In this document: piece by piece, positions 45,120 to 56,958 of the stretch | Layout: each line of letters begins with the position of its first letter | Numbering within the stretch: the stretch's first letter is position 1 | Assembly: GCF_001646665.1 (NCBI RefSeq) | Contig: NZ_LWBU01000011.1 | Span: forward strand, 1 to 64,000 | Reading direction: 5' to 3' | Length of the DNA: 64,000 bases | Origin: Streptomyces noursei | GTDB lineage: Bacteria > Actinomycetota > Actinomycetes > Streptomycetales > Streptomycetaceae | Program-made: the position numbers and the translations under genes | The notes under the pieces: model-generated | The model's database searches: none | What the model saw: the letters and a program-made list of their open reading frames with translations, nothing else | What the model was told of the DNA's origin: nothing

Positions 45120-45329
45120 GTGATGACGAAGAGACTCATACGCGCAGTGGTTGCCAGTGCGTTCATCGCTGCCGGCGCGGTAGGGGTTCTGGGGGTGGCC
45201 GAGGATCCGGGCTGGCACGCGGCTCCCGGGACCGCCGTGACCACGCCGCAGGACCCAGGCTGGCACGCCGCGCCCGCACCGTCGGGCCTGGCCGATACCG
45301 ACCCTGGCTGGCACGTCCTCGGCGCATGA
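45120..45329 (+). CDS. Small secreted peptide with three DPGWH repeats
   Basis: The 69-residue product (start GTG 45120 or ATG 45123, after GTGAGG) has a signal peptide, KRLIRAVVASAFIAAGAVGV. The mature part holds three copies of a short unit: EDPGWHAAPG, QDPGWHAAPA and TDPGWHVLG, spaced 16-17 residues apart. No cysteine, and no maturation enzyme beside it. Its stop overlaps the next start (ATGA). Repeated identical short units behind a signal peptide fit a precursor processed to several copies of a signalling peptide. Confidence 0.75.
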   Translation: MMTKRLIRAVVASAFIAAGAVGVLGVAEDPGWHAAPGTAVTTPQDPGWHAAPAPSGLADTDPGWHVLGA

Positions 45330-45643
45330 ACGTTCCCGACGACTCGCGCTTCCGGCGCGAGATGGCATCCGCTTACCGGTCCGGGTGGCATTTCATCGAC
45401 CTCGTCACTGCTGTGCCGCACAGTGGCGATTCGTTGATGGTCACCCTCTTCGGGGAGCCGATCGTCATCACGCGCGGAGAAGACGAGGACATCCGAGCGT
45501 ACCGATGCCTCCGGCGGCCCCGCGGAGCTCCGCAGCCCGTCCGGTGCGCCATCCGGTACGGCATGATTTTCGTCAACCTCGACCAGCGTGATCACCAGCT
45601 GGTCGAGCCGGAGACCACCACCGCCACCCCCCGCAGCGCCTGA
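45326..45643 (+). CDS. Rieske-domain-like protein lacking most cluster ligands
   Basis: The 105-residue product starts at ATG 45326 inside the peptide stop codon. SGWHFIDLVTAVPHSGD, LFGEPIVITRGEDEDIRAYR and CLRRPRGAPQPVRC and GMIFVNLD follow the pattern of a Rieske ferredoxin or dioxygenase domain, in which the region after IRAF/Y reads N-x-C-x-H-R-G-A. Here the C-x-H pair has become C-L-R and the second C-x2-H is not seen, so a 2Fe-2S cluster is unlikely. Translationally coupled with the DPGWH peptide. Possibly a peptide-binding or inactive structural descendant. Confidence 0.7.
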   Translation: MNVPDDSRFRREMASAYRSGWHFIDLVTAVPHSGDSLMVTLFGEPIVITRGEDEDIRAYRCLRRPRGAPQPVRCAIRYGMIFVNLDQRDHQLVEPETTTATPRSA

Positions 45644-45685
45644 GCGGTTCCCCCGTCGTTGTAGATCGCTCAGGTGCTTCCCCCA

Positions 45686-45729
45686 CACAGCGGCGCCATC
45701 GTGGACCTGAACACGGTGGCGCCGCTGTG
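45686..45729. terminator. Strong terminator hairpin
   Basis: CACAGCGGCGCCA and TGGCGCCGCTGTG are perfect 13-base arms with an inner CGTG/CACG stem. It ends the peptide operon and may also serve the oxidoreductase gene from the right. The rest of 45644-45823 holds no gene. Confidence 0.85.
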
Positions 45730-45823
45730 CTGTCCGCGTACGCCCCGGCGTGCTCCGCGCCCGCGCCCCGCCGTGCGTCCGCGGGTACGCCCCGGCCGGC
45801 CGCGCCGCCCGGGCCGGGCCGCC

Positions 45824-46237
45824 TCAGGCGCGCCCCATCGCCCGGGTGAGGGCGATCTCGATGACGACCCGGTCCGGGTTGGGCGTCGGCGTGCGGCCGT
45901 AGCGGGCCGCGTACCGCTCCACGGCGTCCGCGACCGCCTCCGGCTCCGTCCGGATCCGCGCGACGCCCTCCAGCGTCGCCCAGCGCCCCTTGTCGACCTG
46001 GCACACCGCCACCCGTGCGCCCTCGGGGCCCGCGGCCAGCACGTTGGCGACCTTGCGGCTGTTCTTGTTGGTGATCACCCGGGCGATGCCCCTGTCGCCG
46101 CCCTCGGGGTCGTAGGTGACGCCCACGGCCACGACGTGGGGTGTGCCGTCCGGCCGGGGCGTGGTGAGCGTGCACATGTGGTACTCGCGCCAGAAGCCGA
46201 GATACGAGGTGCCGGGGTTCCGGGGGTCGATGGCCAT
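45824..46237 (-). CDS. PPOX-class F420-dependent oxidoreductase-type protein
   Basis: The 137-residue protein has the split-barrel fold of pyridoxamine-phosphate-oxidase relatives: YHMCTLTTPRPDGTPHVVAV, ARVITNKNSRKVANVLA and the GRWATLEGVARI strand. Size and sequence fit the F420-binding group of actinobacteria rather than the FMN enzymes. Substrate unknown. Starts at ATG 46237, with its 5' region facing the clpB operator. Confidence 0.82.
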   Translation of the reverse strand: MAIDPRNPGTSYLGFWREYHMCTLTTPRPDGTPHVVAVGVTYDPEGGDRGIARVITNKNSRKVANVLAAGPEGARVAVCQVDKGRWATLEGVARIRTEPEAVADAVERYAARYGRTPTPNPDRVVIEIALTRAMGRA

Positions 46238-46275
46238 GCCCGCGAACCTACCGGCGCCGGGTGTCCCGGACCACC

Positions 46276-46296
46276 ATTGAGTGGAATAGACTCAAC
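46276..46296. promoter_or_regulatory. HspR-type inverted repeat (HAIR) upstream of clpB
   Basis: ATTGAGT-N7-ACTCAAC is a 7-7-7 inverted repeat with only the outermost bases differing from the HspR consensus. It places clpB under HspR with the dnaK operon. Confidence 0.92.
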
Positions 46297-46361
46297 TTTA
46301 CGTACGTTGGATGAGTCATACCCCCGTGGGACCCCGCAGCACCGAGGAGGAGAGACCGCCC

Positions 46362-48947
<2,586 letters not shown>

Positions 48948-48970
48948 GAGGCGCGCCGCCCGCGCACCCG

Positions 48971-48999
48971 CTGCCGGCGGCCGGTCTGTCCGCCGGCAG
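48971..48999 (+). terminator. Terminator after clpB
   Basis: CTGCCGGCGG and CCGCCGGCAG are perfect 10-base arms, 23 bases after the stop. Confidence 0.75.
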
Positions 49000-49079
49000 C
49001 GGATCGCCCGTGTCCGGGGTTGCCACTGACGGCCGGGGATGGGAGAGGATGGCAGGAATCGTTCGAAGGGAATTACACG

Positions 49080-49613
49080 GTGAGCATCGACCCCGGCTCG
49101 ATTCCGAATTTCGGTGGCCAGCCCGAGCCCCAGCAGGCCGGACCGGCGGGCCCCGTCGTCCCGGACCAGGACCTCGTCAAGCAGCTCCTGGAGCAGATGG
49201 AGCTGAAGTACGTCATCGACGACGAGGGTGACCTCGCCGCGCCGTGGGAGGAATTCCGCACGTACTTCATGTTCCGCGGCGAGGAGGAGCAGCAGGTCTT
49301 CTCCGTGCGGACCTTCTACGACCGCCCCCACCCGGTCGAGAACCGCGCGCAGATCCTGGAGACGATCGACGACTGGAACCGCCGCACCCTGTGGCCGAAG
49401 GTCTACACGCACCTCCACGAGGACGAGCAGGGCGGCGCGACCGTCCGGCTCATCGGCGAGGCGCAGATGCTGATCGGCACCGGCGTCAGCCTGGAGCACT
49501 TCGTGCAGTCGACCGTCAGCTGGGTGCGCGCGTCCATCGAGTTCGACAAGTGGCTCGTGGAGCAGTTCGGCCTGGAGACCGAGGGCGACGAGAAGCCCGG
49601 CGACGAGGCCTGA
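49080..49613 (+). CDS. YbjN-domain protein
   Basis: The 177-residue product starts at GTG 49080 behind GAAGGGAATTACACG. LLEQMELKYVIDDEGDLAAP, FMFRGEEEQQVFSVRTFYDR and EHFVQSTVSWVRASIEFDKW match YbjN proteins, chaperone-like alpha/beta folds similar to type III secretion chaperones. Acidic, cytoplasmic. Role in actinobacteria unknown; its place beside clpB may hint at protein quality control. Confidence 0.85.
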   Translation: MSIDPGSIPNFGGQPEPQQAGPAGPVVPDQDLVKQLLEQMELKYVIDDEGDLAAPWEEFRTYFMFRGEEEQQVFSVRTFYDRPHPVENRAQILETIDDWNRRTLWPKVYTHLHEDEQGGATVRLIGEAQMLIGTGVSLEHFVQSTVSWVRASIEFDKWLVEQFGLETEGDEKPGDEA

Positions 49614-49672
49614 GCGCCGCCGCGGGACCACCCGTCCGGCCGGACGGCCCGTCCGGCCCGGCCGGCGGCCCC

Positions 49673-50833
49673 CTAGAGCGCCATCGGGGCGAGCGTCAGC
49701 AGGTACGTCCCGTAGCCGTACGAGAGCCCGGCCAGGGCGGCGACCACCACGGCCGCCGCCCTGGGCCGGGCTCTGCGCAGGGCGCACGCCACCGGCAGCA
49801 GCAGCGGGAACGCCGGGAGCAGGAACCGCGGCTTGGACTCGAAGAACCCGGAGCCGCCCACCGCGATCACCACCAGCACCGCGGTGTACACCAGCAGCGG
49901 CAGCGGCGGCCGGTCCAGCAGGAGCAGCGCGAAGAGCACCACCCCCGCCGCGGTGATGAGCAGCGCACCGGTGAAGCCCAGCTCCATGGGCCGGGTCAGC
50001 ACGGTGCGGGCGAAGCCGAAGGTGCCCACCCCGAAGTCGAACCGGGACGTCCAGCCGGCCTGCACCGCGAAGTAGCCGCGCAGCGGTTCGCCCCCGCGCA
50101 CCCCCACCCACAGCACGTACCCGGCCCAGCCGGCCGGTGCCACCGCCGCCCCGGCCCACAGGCGCCAGTCGGTGCGGCGCTCGTCGCGCAGGAGGCGGTA
50201 CGCCTCGCAGGCCGCCGCCGCGCCCACCGCCGCCGCGACGGCGATCCCGTTCGGCCGGGCGGCCCCCGCCAGCGCCGCCAGCGCGCCCGCCCACAGCCAG
50301 CGGCGGGTGAGGACCGCGTACAGCGACCAGGCGGCGAACGCCGTCAGCAGGGGCTCGGTGTACGCCATGGAGAGCACGATCGAGTGCGGCAGCAGGCCCC
50401 ACAGCAGCACCAGCGCGGTGGCGGCCCCCCGGCCGTGCAGCCGCTCGCCGATCAGGAAGATCCCCCAGGCCGCCGCCCCCGCCGCCGTCCAGGACACCAG
50501 CAGGCCCGCCGTCCCGCCCGCCACCGGCAGCACGGTGGTCACCGCCCGGACGAGCGCCGGGTACAGCGGGAAGAACGCCAGGTCCGACTGGACCACCCCG
50601 TCGGGCCAGTACAGGGTCGTGCCGTAGCCGTACGCGGCGATCCCCAGGTACCAGTCGGAGTCCCAGGACAGGGCGAGCAGGGCGCGCGGCGAGCGGCCGG
50701 TGTGCCACGCCCACAGCGCCATCACCAGCATCCCGGTGAGCCGGGCGGCGGCGAACAGGCCCAGTGCCGGGGCCGCGCGGTACAGCGCCGCACGCCACCC
50801 CGGCACCGGCCGGGCGGATCCCGCGGCTGTCAC
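49673..50833 (-). CDS. Membrane glycosyltransferase (PIG-V-like mannosyltransferase type)
   Basis: The 386-residue protein, starting at GTG 50833, has about nine membrane helices. WDSDWYLGIAAYGYG and FFPLYPALVRAV in the first loop are typical of PIG-V and related GT-C enzymes, with acidic residues expected to be catalytic, and YTEPLLTAFAAWSLYAV and AARPNGIAVAAAVG follow. Probably uses a lipid-linked sugar donor outside the membrane. Acceptor unknown. Confidence 0.8.
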   Translation of the reverse strand: MTAAGSARPVPGWRAALYRAAPALGLFAAARLTGMLVMALWAWHTGRSPRALLALSWDSDWYLGIAAYGYGTTLYWPDGVVQSDLAFFPLYPALVRAVTTVLPVAGGTAGLLVSWTAAGAAAWGIFLIGERLHGRGAATALVLLWGLLPHSIVLSMAYTEPLLTAFAAWSLYAVLTRRWLWAGALAALAGAARPNGIAVAAAVGAAAACEAYRLLRDERRTDWRLWAGAAVAPAGWAGYVLWVGVRGGEPLRGYFAVQAGWTSRFDFGVGTFGFARTVLTRPMELGFTGALLITAAGVVLFALLLLDRPPLPLLVYTAVLVVIAVGGSGFFESKPRFLLPAFPLLLPVACALRRARPRAAAVVVAALAGLSYGYGTYLLTLAPMAL

Positions 50834-51003
50834 GTGGTCGAAGGTCTCGGCGGACAGGGTGCACCTCCGTGCGCGCGTGAGCGGTCACCCCGACCCTGGG
50901 CGCCGGGCGCGCCGGGCGCGACCGCTGGCCGCCCGCCCGGGTGGTCCCCTCCGCCGGGCCCCGGCACGCGTGCGTGTCGCCGTGACACCGCGCACCGGAA
51001 GCG

Positions 51004-51324
51004 CTACAGGGCCGCCAGCCGCTCCACCGCGTCCCGCAGCACCTCGGTCCGCTTGCAGAACGCGAACCGCACGAACGGCGCGCCCTGCTCGCGGTGGTCG
51101 TAGAAGACGGCGTGAGGGATCGCCACGACACCGCACCGGCCCGGCAGCTCCCGGCAGAACGCGATGCCGTCGTGCTCGCCCAGCGGGCGGATGTCGGTGG
51201 TGACGAAGTAGGTCCCCTGGGGCCGGAACACCCCGAAGCCCGCCCGCGCCAGCCCGTCCGCCAGCAGGTCCCGCTTGGCCCGCAGGTCGTCGCGCAGCCC
51301 GGTGAACGGCCCGTCGGCCGTAAC
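51004..51324 (-). pseudogene. Class I aminotransferase, 3' fragment
   Basis: About 105 codons (LRDDLRAKRDLLADGLARAG, GVFRPQGTYFVTTDIRPLGE, FYDHREQGAPFVRFAFCKRT) match the last quarter of the intact aminotransferase at 52056-53228. The 5' three quarters are absent; the sequence before 51324 is unrelated and leads into the oppositely oriented Uma2 gene. The lysine that binds pyridoxal phosphate is missing, so it cannot be active. Confidence 0.85.
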
Positions 51325-51387
51325 GGCGAGCCGCGGTGACGCGGCACCGGCCGTCGTATCCTGACCACACACGGGAAGGAGCCGTCC

Positions 51388-51942
51388 ATGAGCGTCGACG
51401 CGATCGTGCACACCGAGTTCCCCAAGGGGTACACGGTCCTGTTCGGGGCCGACGGAAAGGTGATCATGACCCCGCAGAGCGAAGAGCACTCCAGCACCAT
51501 CAGGTCGATGCAGATCGACTCCGCTCTTGCCCTCGGCCGTCACGCGAAGGTCACCTCCGACGTCTACATCGACTTCCCCGCCGACGAGAATTCCGCCCCC
51601 GACCTGGCGATCCTGCGCGAGGACGCCCGCCGGGAGGGGAAGCGCTACAGCTTCGAGGACGTCCTGTTGATCTCCGAGGTCGTCTCGACCTCCTCCGCGC
51701 GCAAGGACTACGACGACTGCACCGCGAAGTACGGCCGCTACGGCATCCCGGTCTACCTGGTCGTGGACCCGTACGCCCAGGAAGTCGTCCTCCACACCCA
51801 GCCGACCGCCACCGGTTACATCGCGGCACACACCCACAAGTACGGGACGGGCAAGCTCCCCATTCCTCTGGCCGACGGCCGCACCTTCACCCTCGACCTC
51901 GACGAACTCCCGCGTCCGGAGCCCGAGGCGGACGCCCGCTGA
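51388..51942 (+). CDS. Uma2-family (DUF820) endonuclease-like protein
   Basis: The 184-residue product starts at ATG 51388 behind GGAAGGAG. The PD-(D/E)XK-like core reads ENSAPDLAILREDA and LLISEVVSTSSARKDYDDCT, followed by KYGRYGIPVYLVVDPYAQEV, the standard Uma2 pattern. Family members are abundant in actinobacteria and cyanobacteria; their function is not settled. It separates the aminotransferase fragment from its intact relative, so its arrival may have broken that gene. Confidence 0.9.
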   Translation: MSVDAIVHTEFPKGYTVLFGADGKVIMTPQSEEHSSTIRSMQIDSALALGRHAKVTSDVYIDFPADENSAPDLAILREDARREGKRYSFEDVLLISEVVSTSSARKDYDDCTAKYGRYGIPVYLVVDPYAQEVVLHTQPTATGYIAAHTHKYGTGKLPIPLADGRTFTLDLDELPRPEPEADAR

Positions 51943-52055
51943 CGCAGGACGCATTGCTGATCGGTTGACCGGCCCGGGCGCCGACGGGCCGGCCTGTCGG
52001 GCGTGCCGCCCGAGGAGTCACCGCCGGATGCCGCCCGTGGGCGCTGACATCTGTG

Positions 52056-53228
<1,173 letters not shown>

Positions 53229-53277
53229 GTCTCCACCGTCCTCACTCGTGTATCCGTCGATACTCCGGGTGCCATCC

Positions 53278-54555
53278 TCACTCATGGCCGGTCCTGCCGA
53301 CGCGTGGCGCGGGAATCCCAACGGGGTCAGGGGCCCCAGCGCTTCGCTTTGCCGACTTGCCGGTCGGCTCCCGGAGGATGCCGGCCCTTGCCGAGATGTC
53401 GCGCAGCAGCGCGTCCCGCAGGTCGTGCAGTGTCGTGATCTTGCAGGCCAGGAGCTGCGCCGCCTCGTGCAGGGGCCCTGCCGCTCTGTGGAATTCGGCG
53501 CGCGAGAACCGGTCCGGCCAGGTGATCTTCAGGCGCCTCAGGGCCAGGGCTGAGATCTCCCGGTTGTTCTGGCCTTGTGCCGCCCGAGCGATGTCGCTGC
53601 TTCGGCTTCTGAGCTCGTGGAGCAACCACCAACGGTCCTCGTCCTCGGCGGGTCGAATGGCAACGACGCTTCTGAGCGGTGTCGCCGGCCTGCTCAGCAC
53701 GGCGACGTGTGCGCCGTCGGAACGAGTGCTCAACATGATGGTGCCGGACGGATGCAACTCTCCGACCCCGGCCGGGCCGCTCAGACGGAATCGCGGGACA
53801 TGAGGAACGGGGAGGCCGTACAGGTCTTTGGGGGCGATCACATCGGCGGAGGGTTCCAGGGCCGGCGAAGGGAGCGAGCGCTCGGAGCCCTTGCCCGTCT
53901 TCGGCTTGGCGACCTCCGCGAGCGGGCGGGCTTCCCATGGTCCGCCCGAAGAGACCACGTCGTCGTGAAGTGCGTCTGCCAGTGCTACAGCCTTGCGTGC
54001 CGTCTCCCGGTAGAGGGAGATCATCTCCTCGATGAGGCTGAAAGCCCGGTGGTAGGAGTCGACGACATCCGGCGGGGGCAGTGGGAACAGCAGCTGACGG
54101 AGGGTGTCGAGGCTGATGGTCGGTTCGACGTGTGCCGTGACGTCCTCGTCGATCCGGGCCTTCGCCGTGGGCGTCTGCAGCCAGATGTGCAGCCAACGCA
54201 CGATGAGCGGTTCTGCCCGGATGATGCCGATGGACCGAGCAGCCGTCCATCCCGCGTGTTCGGGGGTGACCAGAGCGGACTCGCCCACGCGTCGTACGAG
54301 TACGACGGCCAGATCGCCCTCCCTGAGGGTCGCCCGGGTGGGCGGAGTTTCGTCTGGCCGGCAGTCGTTGGCCGGGGGCGGGAGGATCCTGCCGTCCCGG
54401 ACGAACGTTGAGCTGACGACTCCTGGGGTCTTGTCTGCGGTCTTCTCGTCGAGGAAGCCGCAGGTGGTGTAGATCTTTCGGGTTCCCTCACCCTCGATGG
54501 AGGTTGTTCGCCAAGTCGTCGTACCGGACCCGACGCCGTCGGCCTCGGCTTCCAT
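53278..54555 (-). CDS. Type I specificity subunit-like protein (HsdS)
   Basis: ATG 54555 overlaps the methylase stop (TGATG), so the two are coupled. The 425-residue protein has two target-recognition halves, each followed by long helices: IRAEPLIVRWLHIWLQTPTA, AFSLIEEMISLYRETARKAV, then SDIARAAQGQNNREISALAL and LHEAAQLLACKITTLHDLRD. This is the two-TRD plan of HsdS, which dictates the methylated sequence. No restriction (HsdR) gene is adjacent. Confidence 0.82.
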   Translation of the reverse strand: MEAEADGVGSGTTTWRTTSIEGEGTRKIYTTCGFLDEKTADKTPGVVSSTFVRDGRILPPPANDCRPDETPPTRATLREGDLAVVLVRRVGESALVTPEHAGWTAARSIGIIRAEPLIVRWLHIWLQTPTAKARIDEDVTAHVEPTISLDTLRQLLFPLPPPDVVDSYHRAFSLIEEMISLYRETARKAVALADALHDDVVSSGGPWEARPLAEVAKPKTGKGSERSLPSPALEPSADVIAPKDLYGLPVPHVPRFRLSGPAGVGELHPSGTIMLSTRSDGAHVAVLSRPATPLRSVVAIRPAEDEDRWWLLHELRSRSSDIARAAQGQNNREISALALRRLKITWPDRFSRAEFHRAAGPLHEAAQLLACKITTLHDLRDALLRDISARAGILREPTGKSAKRSAGAPDPVGIPAPRVGRTGHE

Positions 54556-56060
54556 CAGATCTCCTCCAAGACGTCCAGCAGCTGGAGTTCCAGGGCGTGC
54601 ATCCGGTCGAACTGCTCGGACAGTTCGAGCTTGAGCTGTTCGATCCGGTTGTATGTGTTCCGTTCGGGAGCGGGAGCCTCCACGGCGTACGAAGTCGGCA
54701 TCAGGCTGTACCCACGGTCGGCGATTTCCCTCGCGGAGCAGCTTCGGGACCATCCGACTGTGTCGCTGTACGGCGTTGCCGCCGCACCGTGCCCGGGAAG
54801 ACCACGCCAGGCTGCGAGCGTGCTCAGGATCAGAGCCGTGTTCTTGTCGCCCAGTCTCCGCGCTCTCGACTGCGGAACCGTTTCGAAGGCCCGACGCGCG
54901 TTGATGAAGAGGGCTTGCTCGCGACGGTCCAGGGAGCCCCATCCGGGCCGTGCGCTCTTGTCCTTGTTGATCACCCACAGGCAGGCGGGGGCCTGGGAGT
55001 GCCCGTACACGCGGGGTGGCAGGGCGATGACGCACTCGACGAGATCGTCCCGCACCAGTCGTTCGCGGAGCCGTTTGGGCATGGTCTGTCGGCTTGCGGC
55101 CACACGGTCGGCCATCAAGAAGACGGCGCGGCCGGCCGGAGCCAGCGCATGAGCGATGTGCTGGATCCACGCGGAGTCGGCAGAACTCCGGGGTGGCGCC
55201 TCCTCCGGCCACCGGGGATCGGAAGGGACGGGTGGGCCCGGCCGGCTGCCGTGCTGCTCCGTCCCTTCCTCCTGCGTCCAGGCCCGCTGGTTGAGGGAAG
55301 GATTGGCCAGGACGATGTCGTACGGCTCGGGTTCGGGCCGCGCCAGGCTGTCCCCGGGCGGAAGGATGTCGGCCTTGATCCCCCGCACCGAGAGGTTCAT
55401 GCGGGCCACCTGCGAGGTGGGGGCGTGCAGCTCTCTTCCCCGCAGAGACATGGTGGGGTTCAGCCCGACGCGCTCGCGGACGTAGCGGTGGCTCTCCACC
55501 AGGAGCCCGCCCGAACCGCAGGCCGGGTCAAGCACCCTGTGCCCGTCGTGGGGGACGGCCGCACCGACCATCAGACGCGCCATGTCCTCGGGTGTGAAGT
55601 AGTTGCTGCCGTCGGCCTGGGCCGACGAGAGGTCCCGCAGGCACTGGTCGAGCAATGGCCCGACCCGCTGGGTGGATCCGATGGCCCGAATGAGCCCGAG
55701 CAGGGGCCCTTCGGAGCCGGGGGGTGGAATGGGTACGAGGCTCGCCACGCCCGCTTCGGCGGCCGGATCCTCGATCGCTGGGAGGTGGTGGGCCAGGCAC
55801 GTGATCACCGCGGAGCGGATTTCCCGGCCTCCTCCCGCCAGCTGGCTCAGCAGCCACGACCACGTCGGTACACCCGGGTCGGAGGCGGCGCGCGGAGCCC
55901 GGCTCAGGTAGAGCAGAGCGATAAGCAGTCGAGTTGCTTCGGTGGTGTTCATCACCCGCGAGAGGTGCGTGAGGTGCCGGCGCACTTTCGCGGGTGTCTC
56001 ATCGGATGAAGTGGAGTGCGGGGCCTGTGCGCGTCCCCGTGGGGCCTTCGTGCCGCTCAC
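54555..56060 (-). CDS. Type I-like N6-adenine DNA methylase (HsdM-like)
   Basis: Starts at GTG 56060, overlapping the preceding small gene by four bases (GTGA). The 501-residue enzyme has the AdoMet site HRVLDPACGSGGLLVESHRY and motif IV in YDIVLANPSLN, where the family has NPPF/Y. The second proline and the aromatic residue are replaced by S-L, which could weaken catalysis. Helical parts before and after fit HsdM. With HsdS it would methylate a bipartite site. Confidence 0.88.
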   Translation of the reverse strand: MSGTKAPRGRAQAPHSTSSDETPAKVRRHLTHLSRVMNTTEATRLLIALLYLSRAPRAASDPGVPTWSWLLSQLAGGGREIRSAVITCLAHHLPAIEDPAAEAGVASLVPIPPPGSEGPLLGLIRAIGSTQRVGPLLDQCLRDLSSAQADGSNYFTPEDMARLMVGAAVPHDGHRVLDPACGSGGLLVESHRYVRERVGLNPTMSLRGRELHAPTSQVARMNLSVRGIKADILPPGDSLARPEPEPYDIVLANPSLNQRAWTQEEGTEQHGSRPGPPVPSDPRWPEEAPPRSSADSAWIQHIAHALAPAGRAVFLMADRVAASRQTMPKRLRERLVRDDLVECVIALPPRVYGHSQAPACLWVINKDKSARPGWGSLDRREQALFINARRAFETVPQSRARRLGDKNTALILSTLAAWRGLPGHGAAATPYSDTVGWSRSCSAREIADRGYSLMPTSYAVEAPAPERNTYNRIEQLKLELSEQFDRMHALELQLLDVLEEI

Positions 56061-56248
56061 GAGCCCACCACGCCCAACGCAGTCATGACGACGATGAGGA
56101 GCGTCAGAGCACCGGCGAAGGCGAGCGCGCCGGTCTTGAGGGCGACAGTGGGGCGCCCTCCTTCGAGGCGGGTCACGAAGCTGCCGGCGAGGGCGACGAC
56201 AAGCGCCGCGAGGACCGCGATGATCACGTACATCAGCCTCAGCTGCAC
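56057..56248 (-). CDS. Small two-helix membrane protein ahead of the methylase
   Basis: Starts at GTG 56248 behind AAGGAACCAC. The 63-residue product has two hydrophobic segments (LMYVIIAVLAALVVALAG and ALAFAGALTLLIVVMTALGV) and overlaps the methylase start. Coupled expression suggests it belongs to the system; family unknown. Confidence 0.65.
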   Translation of the reverse strand: MQLRLMYVIIAVLAALVVALAGSFVTRLEGGRPTVALKTGALAFAGALTLLIVVMTALGVVGS

Positions 56249-56629
56249 GTGGTTCCTTCCTGAGGTCGAGGGGGATCTCCCAGTGGCGAGTGAGTCGCGT
56301 GATCCCCGGCTTCAGGAAGGACAGTAGAAGGCGTATGCCGTGCGGCGCTTGGTGCACACTGTTTGGGATTTCCTTAGGCGCGCGCCCGGCAATCGAGCAC
56401 TGTTGGCGAGTGCACTCCGTTTGGGTTTCTTGCCGCTGTGTTCGTGCACGGGTGCGGGCAAGGTGCGTACTGAAATGCGAAGGGGTGGGTCAGCAAGCGG
56501 CGGTCGTGTCATGGCGGCCGTCCTGGGGTGAAGCTCTGGAGTTGCTCAAGTGCGCTTTGGACCGTGATCACCCGGGGGATCTCCCTGCCACACGTTCGAA
56601 TCATGGGAAAGAAAGGCAGGTGGGGGGCC
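56249..56629. other. Intergenic stretch of about 380 bases
   Basis: I see no convincing gene, repeat or RNA here. It must hold the promoters of the minus-strand methylase operon and the plus-strand Gly/Ser/Cys-tail genes. Confidence 0.5.
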
Positions 56630-56872
56630 ATGATCGAGGCAGGAATCTTCGAGGTGTTCTTCCTCTTCGTCATCGTTGCCGCGGTGGTGGGGCTGGTCCG
56701 GTCGGCGATCGGCGGCGGCACGGGCAGGGGGCGCCGCGGCAGCTGGTGGGCGTCGTCCTCCTCGTCCTCCTCCCCGTCGTCGTCCTCGTCGTCCTCCTCC
56801 TGTTCGGGCTGGTCGTCCTGCGGGGGCGGCTCCGGCTCCTCGTGCGGAGGCGGATCGTCCTCCTGCAGCTGA
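56630..56872 (+). CDS. Small membrane protein with Ser/Gly/Cys tail, copy 1
   Basis: ATG 56630 follows AGGTGGGGGGCC. The 80-residue product has an N-terminal helix, IFEVFFLFVIVAAVVGLV, a basic stretch GRGRRGSWW, then about 45 residues almost only Ser, Gly and Cys (SGWSSCGGGSGSSCGGG). A relative follows 86 bases later. The tail could be a disulfide-rich or metal-binding surface element. Confidence 0.6.
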   Translation: MIEAGIFEVFFLFVIVAAVVGLVRSAIGGGTGRGRRGSWWASSSSSSSPSSSSSSSSCSGWSSCGGGSGSSCGGGSSSCS

Positions 56873-56958
56873 ACCTCTGGACTTCCTCAATTCGGATTGG
56901 GAGGGGTCGGCGCGGGGGCATCCCCCTGACACGTACGACACGGGGGAAGGTGACGCAC

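Noticed and set aside
45120..45329. DPGWH peptide as lasso, lanthipeptide or other modified peptide precursor
   Set aside because: It has a Sec-type signal sequence and no cysteine, and no cyclase, protease or dehydratase gene is adjacent.
53278..56248. BREX or DISARM defence locus around the methylase
   Set aside because: No PglZ, helicase or DUF1998-type genes occur within 10 kb; only a methylase, a specificity protein and a small membrane protein are present.
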